From Pediococcus ethanolidurans (GTDB lineage: Bacteria; Bacillota; Bacilli; Lactobacillales; Lactobacillaceae): a stretch of DNA of 64,000 nt. Below are positions 58,919 through 64,000 of this stretch, one piece after another. Made by a program: the position numbers and the translations under genes. The notes below the pieces were generated by a model. It made no database searches and was not told the DNA's origin. It worked only from the letters and a program-made list of their open reading frames with translations. Position 1 is the stretch's first letter. Each line of letters starts with the position of its first letter. The stretch spans positions 1 through 64,000 of the forward strand of contig NZ_JQBY01000013.1 of NCBI RefSeq assembly GCF_001437405.1, given 5' to 3'.

Positions 58919-59860
58919 TTATTTAGCAGTTGCTTTAGCTTTCAAATCTTGAATATATGAAAATACTTGTTGTCCAGCAATACCACCTTCGCCAACTGCA
59001 GTCGCAATTTGACGAAGATCTTTTTGACGAACATCACCAACAGCAAAAATTCCTGGCACATTGGTCTGCATATGATCATCAGTTGGGATCCAACCATTTT
59101 CATCCAAAATTGGTAAATTGTGAAGATTATCTGTCATTGGATGGTTACCAACATAGATAAACACACCAGAAGCCTCAATCATGCTATCTTCACCAGTTTT
59201 ATTATTATTAACTTTTACACCCGTAACTTTTTGATCGTCACCCAAAATCTCGGTAACGTTACTATTCCAAACAAATTCCATTTTTGGATTAGCAAAAGCA
59301 CGTTCTTGAGTAATTTTTTGTGCACGTAATTGATCACGTCGATGAATAACCGTTACTTTAGATGCTAATTGGGTCAAATAGATACCCTCTTCAATGGCAG
59401 AATCTCCACCACCGACGACAATCAGATGCATCCCTTTGAAAAAGGCCCCATCACATACTGCACAGTAGGAAACACCGCGGCCACTATAAGTATCTTCACC
59501 AGTCACACCAAGCTTCTTATACTCAGAACCAGTTCCAATCACTACCGCCTTAGTTTTAAATTCATCGGTATCGGTTTTTACAACTTTAACATCACCCTGG
59601 TCGTCAATTTCTTGAACACTACCATAGGCATACTCTGCACCAAACTGAACTGAACTATCATACATATCTTTGGCTAAGTCCGGTCCTAAAACGGATTTAA
59701 AACCAGTATAGTTCTCAATCGCAGCTGTATTGTTCATTTGACCACCATAAATACCGCGATCTAACATCAAGACAGATAAGTTAGCTCGTGAAGCATACAG
59801 GGCAGTTGTCATGCCTGCAGGACCTGCTCCAATTACAATGACATCATATTCTTTTGCCAA
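58919..59860 (-). CDS. trxB: Thioredoxin-disulfide reductase
   Basis: A 313-residue FAD/NADPH enzyme. FAD site IGAGPAGMTTALYASR, redox centre CAVCDGAF (Cys133 and Cys136), NADPH site VVGGGDSAIEEG and the C-terminal FAVGDVRQK. Reduces thioredoxin. Own promoter in the preceding gap; terminator behind. Confidence 0.97.
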   Translation of the reverse strand: MAKEYDVIVIGAGPAGMTTALYASRANLSVLMLDRGIYGGQMNNTAAIENYTGFKSVLGPDLAKDMYDSSVQFGAEYAYGSVQEIDDQGDVKVVKTDTDEFKTKAVVIGTGSEYKKLGVTGEDTYSGRGVSYCAVCDGAFFKGMHLIVVGGGDSAIEEGIYLTQLASKVTVIHRRDQLRAQKITQERAFANPKMEFVWNSNVTEILGDDQKVTGVKVNNNKTGEDSMIEASGVFIYVGNHPMTDNLHNLPILDENGWIPTDDHMQTNVPGIFAVGDVRQKDLRQIATAVGEGGIAGQQVFSYIQDLKAKATAK

Positions 59861-59964
59861 GTGTTTCCCCTTCTCTCAATAGATAATGATAATAATATAC
59901 TATCAACGCAACAAAATGTCTAATATTTTGCTTACAATTAGTTAGCTAAATTGGCGTTACTCAT

Positions 59965-60011
59965 AACGAAACTGGCAATTCCAGAAAGCTCCGGTAATTG
60001 CCAGTTTCGTT
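59965..60011 (-). terminator. Terminator of the hprK-lgt-gpsA-galU operon
   Basis: AACGAAACTGGCAATT pairs with AATTGCCAGTTTCGTT (16 bp, perfect) around 15 bases, 20 bases after the galU stop. Confidence 0.85.
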
Positions 60012-60030
60012 TACTTATTCGTTTATAGAA

Positions 60031-60939
60031 CTATTTTGCTTTTTTACTAGCTTTGTCTTCTTCAGTTAGTTTGGCACCCAACTTCTTGATGTACTCACGT
60101 AAATCATCTTTTACTTCAGGATGTTTTAACCCATATTGAATATTGGTCTGTAAGAAACCGAATTTATTACCAACATCATGACGTTCACCTGTAAAGACAT
60201 GTGCAAACACGCGTTGTGTTTTATTAAGTTCATTAATGGCATCCGTTAATTGAACTTCATTGCCCTTACCTGGTTTTTGATGTTCCAAAACATCAAAAAT
60301 TTCTGGAGTTAACAAGTAACGACCAATGATTGCATAATCACTTGGTGCTTCTTCTGGACTTGGTTTTTCAACAAAACTTTCAACGTTAAACAAGTCAGGT
60401 TTAACTTTGGCTTGAGGTTTAATAACACCATACTTTGAAACCTCTTTATGAGGAACTTGCATAACAGCTAAGGTTGAGGCATGAGTTTCCTCGTATGAAT
60501 TCATGAGCTGTTTAGTCAACGGAATTTTGTCTTCCATTAAATCATCACCAAGCATGACAACAAAGGGTTCGTCACCCACAAAGTCCTTGGCCATTAAAAC
60601 AGCATCACCTAGGCCACGTGGATGCGATTGACGAATAAAGTATAGATTAATGTCAGTTGTTTCTTCAACTAACTTTAAAAGATTATCCTTATGTTTAGCC
60701 TTTAGATTATTCTCAAGTTCTGGAACAGAATCAAAATGATCTTCAATGGCTCGTTTCCCTTTACCAGTCACGATCAAAATATCTTCAATTCCAGCTTTAC
60801 GAGCTTCTTCAACAATAAATTGAATAGTTGGTTTATCTACAATTGGCAACATTTCTTTTGGTGAAGCCTTAGTTGCGGGTAAAAATCTTGTTCCCAATCC
60901 AGCAGCTGGAATAATTGCTTTTCTAACTCTATCTGACAT
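60031..60939 (-). CDS. galU: UTP--glucose-1-phosphate uridylyltransferase
   Basis: A 302-residue nucleotidyltransferase. Motifs: [52 protein letters not shown] and VVMLGDD, with VEKP later. Makes UDP-glucose for galactose use and wall polysaccharides. Fourth gene of hprK-lgt-gpsA-galU. Confidence 0.97.
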   Translation of the reverse strand: MSDRVRKAIIPAAGLGTRFLPATKASPKEMLPIVDKPTIQFIVEEARKAGIEDILIVTGKGKRAIEDHFDSVPELENNLKAKHKDNLLKLVEETTDINLYFIRQSHPRGLGDAVLMAKDFVGDEPFVVMLGDDLMEDKIPLTKQLMNSYEETHASTLAVMQVPHKEVSKYGVIKPQAKVKPDLFNVESFVEKPSPEEAPSDYAIIGRYLLTPEIFDVLEHQKPGKGNEVQLTDAINELNKTQRVFAHVFTGERHDVGNKFGFLQTNIQYGLKHPEVKDDLREYIKKLGAKLTEEDKASKKAK

Positions 60940-60963
60940 AAGTAACGCTCCTTTTTAATTTAC

Positions 60964-61980
60964 TTATTCAATTTCGGGCTTGCCTTCGCGATCCATCAGT
61001 TCTTCGATGGCCGTTTTAACATCTTTACCATTGTACAAAACGTCATAGATGGCGGTTGTAATCGGCATGTCAATATGATTTTGAGCAGCCAATTCGTACG
61101 CTGCTTGTGTTGAAGGAATTCCCTCAATAACCATTCCCATGGTATCAATCACTTCTTTTAAAGGCATTCCTTGTCCCAATTCATTCCCAGCACGCCAGTT
61201 TCGTGAATGGACACTAGTTGCCGTAACGATTAAATCACCAACACCGGACAAGCCAATAAAGGTCAACGGTTTTGCTCCTAAAGCTACACCTAATCGACTA
61301 ATTTCAGCTAAGCCTCGGGTCATCAAAGCCGCTTTTGCATCGTCTCCATAACCTAAACCATGAAGAGCACCAGCGCCCAAAGCAATAATATTCTTAAGAG
61401 CTGCCCCTGTTTCTACACCGATAACATCGTCATTTGTGTAAACACGGAAGTACTTATTCATAAACAATTTTTGAATTTTTTTTGCAGCTTCCTGATTTGT
61501 GCTTGCTGCTGTTACCAAAGTGATGTCTTTTTTAGCAACTTCTTCTGCATGACTAGGACCTGACAAAACTACAATAGCTTTGCGATTGCGTTCTGGAATT
61601 TCTTCTTCAAGCACTTGAGAAAGACGTTTATGCGTTCCCTGTTCCAAGCCTTTGCTGGCATGGACAATAATTGGCTTGTTACCAGTTTTTTCCAAAACTT
61701 CAACCATTTCGTTAGCCACTAGACGCATTACCTTAGTCGGGACAACAAACAGAACTACTGCAACACCATCAAGGGCTGCTTCTAGATCATCATAAGCAAC
61801 TAACTTATCCGAATACTTAAATCCCGGAACATAATGTTCATTAGTGTGCTTCTCATTTAATTCCTTAACTTGCTCAGGCATGTTTGACCAAACTCGAACA
61901 TCATTTCCGTTCTCTGTTAACATGTTGGCCAAAATACTACCCCATGAACCAGCACCTAATACCGCAATTTTCTCAGACAT
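60964..61980 (-). CDS. gpsA: Glycerol-3-phosphate dehydrogenase [NAD(P)+]
   Basis: A 338-residue enzyme making glycerol-3-phosphate for phospholipids. [14 protein letters not shown] binds [15 protein letters not shown] the substrate loop, and [14 protein letters not shown] holds the catalytic Lys. The ATG at 61980 follows GGAG; a TTG one codon earlier is less likely. It lies between lgt and galU. Confidence 0.97.
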   Translation of the reverse strand: MSEKIAVLGAGSWGSILANMLTENGNDVRVWSNMPEQVKELNEKHTNEHYVPGFKYSDKLVAYDDLEAALDGVAVVLFVVPTKVMRLVANEMVEVLEKTGNKPIIVHASKGLEQGTHKRLSQVLEEEIPERNRKAIVVLSGPSHAEEVAKKDITLVTAASTNQEAAKKIQKLFMNKYFRVYTNDDVIGVETGAALKNIIALGAGALHGLGYGDDAKAALMTRGLAEISRLGVALGAKPLTFIGLSGVGDLIVTATSVHSRNWRAGNELGQGMPLKEVIDTMGMVIEGIPSTQAAYELAAQNHIDMPITTAIYDVLYNGKDVKTAIEELMDREGKPEIE

Positions 61981-62049
61981 CAATATAACTCCTTATAATT
62001 AATCATTTCTTGATTTACATTTCTATTATCCAACACTCGCCGCGATTAC

Positions 62050-62901
62050 TCAACTTTTCTGCGGATTTAATTCGTTTCCATCTAAATACCATGGATTATT
62101 GGGCATCCGTTTTCGTCTAATGAGCCATAATGTAATCCCACCAACAAACAAGACGACCGACAAGACTTGCGAAACACGAATAACGTTTCCAATCATTAAA
62201 CTATCGGTTCTCATTCCCTCGATGAAAAAACGTCCGAATGAATACCAAATAACGTAACTTAGAAAAACCTCACCTCGTTTAAATAAGTTTTTCCGATGAC
62301 GAAAACTCATCAAAAGAATAAAACCTAAAATATCCCAAAGTGACTCATACAAAAAAGTGGGTTGGCGATAGGCACCGTCAATAAACATTTGTTGAATTAT
62401 AAAATGGGGAATATGTAAGTTTTGCAAAAACTGTAATGAAGTAATTCGCCCAAAAGCCTCTTGATTCATAAAGTTTCCCCATCGACCAATTCCTTGTGCC
62501 ATTAAGACGACCGGTCCTGCCACATCAAGCATTAGCCACACTGGAATCCATTTGGATCTGCAGAAGAAGTACACAACTATCCCGGCACCAATTAAGGAAC
62601 CATAGATGGCAATACCACCATCCCAAATCGCAATAATCTGATCTGGGTGTTGCGCATAATAGGACCATTCAAACACCACATAATAAGCCCGTGCTGAAAT
62701 TAGAGCCACTGGTAACGCCCAAAGAATCATATCATAAATATCATCCGGATTAATTTGTCGTTTTTTTCCCTCGCGAACAGCTAAAAATGTTGCAAGCACA
62801 ACCGCACTTGCAATGATCACACCATACCAATGAATTTCAAATGGTCCCAGTTTTAATGCAATGGGGTTTAACGCTCCTAGTAAAATTTCCACTCCCGTCA
62901 T
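62050..62901 (-). CDS. lgt: Prolipoprotein diacylglyceryl transferase
   Basis: A 283-residue, seven-helix membrane enzyme that attaches diacylglycerol to the lipobox Cys. The Lgt signature [15 protein letters not shown] is present, as are [13 protein letters not shown] and HPTFLYES-like [12 protein letters not shown]. Six bases after hprK and 69 before gpsA. Confidence 0.97.
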   Translation of the reverse strand: MTGVEILLGALNPIALKLGPFEIHWYGVIIASAVVLATFLAVREGKKRQINPDDIYDMILWALPVALISARAYYVVFEWSYYAQHPDQIIAIWDGGIAIYGSLIGAGIVVYFFCRSKWIPVWLMLDVAGPVVLMAQGIGRWGNFMNQEAFGRITSLQFLQNLHIPHFIIQQMFIDGAYRQPTFLYESLWDILGFILLMSFRHRKNLFKRGEVFLSYVIWYSFGRFFIEGMRTDSLMIGNVIRVSQVLSVVLFVGGITLWLIRRKRMPNNPWYLDGNELNPQKS

Positions 62902-62907
62902 CTCCTG

Positions 62908-63849
62908 CTAATTTTTTTTGGAATTATCTTTAATCAACTCATTTAAGTTATCATCAAAGACTTTCGTAGCATCGTAGCCCATGTTTTTAGCTCTGAAGTT
63001 CATCGCTGCAGATTCAATAATGACGGCCAAGTTACGTCCTGTTCTTACAGGAATCGCAATTCTTGGGATTTCCACGTCAAAGAATTTCCGCGTTTGTTGC
63101 CCGTTACCTAAACGATCAAACTGTTTATCATCATCCCAGTTTTCCAAATGGACAATCAGGTTGATATCTGTTTCAGTACGAACCGCACCAGCCCCAAACA
63201 AATTCATCACATCAATAATACCAACCCCACGAATTTCTAGAAGGTGACGCAGGATCTTGGGAGCTTCACCAACTAAGGTTTGCTCATCTTGTTGATAAAC
63301 ATCTACGCGATCATCTGCAATTAAACGATGGCCACGTTTAACAAGTTCCAAAGCCGTCTCACTTTTACCAACCCCAGAATCACCTGTTATTAATACACCC
63401 AGACCATAAATATCAACTAGCTCACCGTGAACTGATTGCCGTTCAGCTAGCTTGCCTTCCAAAAAGTTAGTCATATTACTTAATAATCGAGAAGTTGGTA
63501 GCGCCGATCCCAAAACTGGAATATTTTTAGCTTTAGCCGCCGTTGTCAGTTCCTCTGGAATCGGTAAACCACGCGAAATAACAAAGGCAGGTGTGTCGTC
63601 ATGTGCCATTCGTTGGTAAACATCTAAGCGTTCTTCACTTGTCATACTGCCCTTTGCATATGAAATTTCGGTTCGCCCAAACAACTGAACTCGTTCATGA
63701 GGATAGAAATTAAAATACCCGGTTAACTCCAAACCGGGTCGCGAAATATCACTAACCGTAATATCTCTCTTCTTTAAGAATTCTTTTCCAGAATAAACAT
63801 CTAAGCGTGTTGATTTTACTAGATCCGCTACTTTTACACTATCTGCCAA
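62908..63849 (-). CDS. hprK: HPr kinase/phosphorylase
   Basis: A 313-residue bifunctional enzyme that phosphorylates HPr at Ser46 and removes it, controlling CcpA-based catabolite repression. Walker A is GDSGVGKSETALELVKRGH (156-174), and the C-terminal kinase signature IRGVGIIDVMNLFG is present. First of hprK-lgt-gpsA-galU. The preceding minus-strand gene ends 32 bases away. Confidence 0.97.
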   Translation of the reverse strand: MADSVKVADLVKSTRLDVYSGKEFLKKRDITVSDISRPGLELTGYFNFYPHERVQLFGRTEISYAKGSMTSEERLDVYQRMAHDDTPAFVISRGLPIPEELTTAAKAKNIPVLGSALPTSRLLSNMTNFLEGKLAERQSVHGELVDIYGLGVLITGDSGVGKSETALELVKRGHRLIADDRVDVYQQDEQTLVGEAPKILRHLLEIRGVGIIDVMNLFGAGAVRTETDINLIVHLENWDDDKQFDRLGNGQQTRKFFDVEIPRIAIPVRTGRNLAVIIESAAMNFRAKNMGYDATKVFDDNLNELIKDNSKKN

Positions 63850-63881
63850 AAATAAAACCCCCTGTGATTTTATTACTCAAA

Positions 63882-64000
63882 CTACCATCGATTAATAAAG
63901 TAATTTGAAATGATCGCGTTTAAAATGGACATCAGCAACGCAATCCACATTGTCATCCCAAATGATGAGAAATAAAAGCTTGCTGGTCCAACCAAAAAGG
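63882..64000 (-). CDS. C-terminal end of a phage-holin-like (YvlD type) membrane protein
   Basis: Only the last 38 residues are in the window (FLVGPASFYFSSFGMTM, then WIALLMSILNAIISNYF). They match the final helix of the YvlD/phage-holin superfamily, often placed before hprK in lactobacilli. The 5' part lies beyond the right edge. Confidence 0.65.
   Translation of the reverse strand, partial: FLVGPASFYFSSFGMTMWIALLMSILNAIISNYFINRW

Overview
The window looks like chromosomal DNA from a low-GC member of the Lactobacillaceae. The evidence is the order of the housekeeping genes (hprK-lgt-gpsA-galU-trxB-pgcA-uvrBA, rapZ-yvcK-whiA-clpP, rpoN-cggR-gap-pgk-tpiA-eno, secG-rnr-smpB, cdaA-cdaR-glmM-glmS). 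The AT-rich composition, strong Shine-Dalgarno sites, CggR and CtsR control signals and a PepV-type dipeptidase fit the same group. I cannot name the species from sequence alone.

Layout. Positions 1-15.4 kb are accessory and partly decaying. This part holds: a GntR-controlled operon (M20 dipeptidase, frameshifted glycosylasparaginase, GrdB-like protein, partial PTS EIIC); a YtrA-type regulator with an ABC exporter; a membrane-anchored XRE protein; a second ABC exporter; a TetR cluster whose two enzyme genes are both broken; a MerR/hydrolase pair; and a tRNA-Asn whose terminator is duplicated 0.9 kb away. From 15.8 to 25.5 kb come a secreted GH73 wall hydrolase and the amino-sugar, c-di-AMP and cell-wall block (glmS, glmM, cdaR, cdaA, murB). 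From 25.7 to 31.7 kb are an exonuclease, ung-tsaE-GNAT and a HAD-LURP-GNAT-permease run. From 31.8 to 39.1 kb are smpB, rnr, secG, a ClC antiporter, glpK and a nucleoside phosphorylase. From 39.2 to 46.4 kb is the glycolytic operon with its repressor and sigma-54. From 46.5 to 64 kb are tRNA-Arg, clpP, whiA-yvcK-rapZ, uvrA-uvrB, pgcA, trxB, galU, gpsA, lgt, hprK and the end of a holin-like membrane protein gene.

How the genes work together. CggR controls lower glycolysis. HPr kinase links glycolytic state to carbon-catabolite control, and YvcK, RapZ and WhiA link central carbon supply to envelope and division. GlmS, GlmM and MurB feed peptidoglycan synthesis, with CdaA/CdaR adding c-di-AMP signalling in the same operon. 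UvrA/UvrB sit behind a candidate SOS box, and ClpP behind a perfect CtsR box.

The least ordinary signals are: (i) long palindromes abutting the 3' ends of glmS, murB and whiA, two of them clearly related in sequence; (ii) the glycosylasparagine-like operon broken by a 4-bp tandem duplication; (iii) the duplicated tRNA-Asn terminator flanking a small AT-rich island; (iv) a MerR-type 19-bp-spacer promoter in front of an alpha/beta hydrolase whose usual nucleophilic serine is glycine. I did not find a clear-cut new defence or mobile system, and there is no CRISPR array, integrase or transposase.
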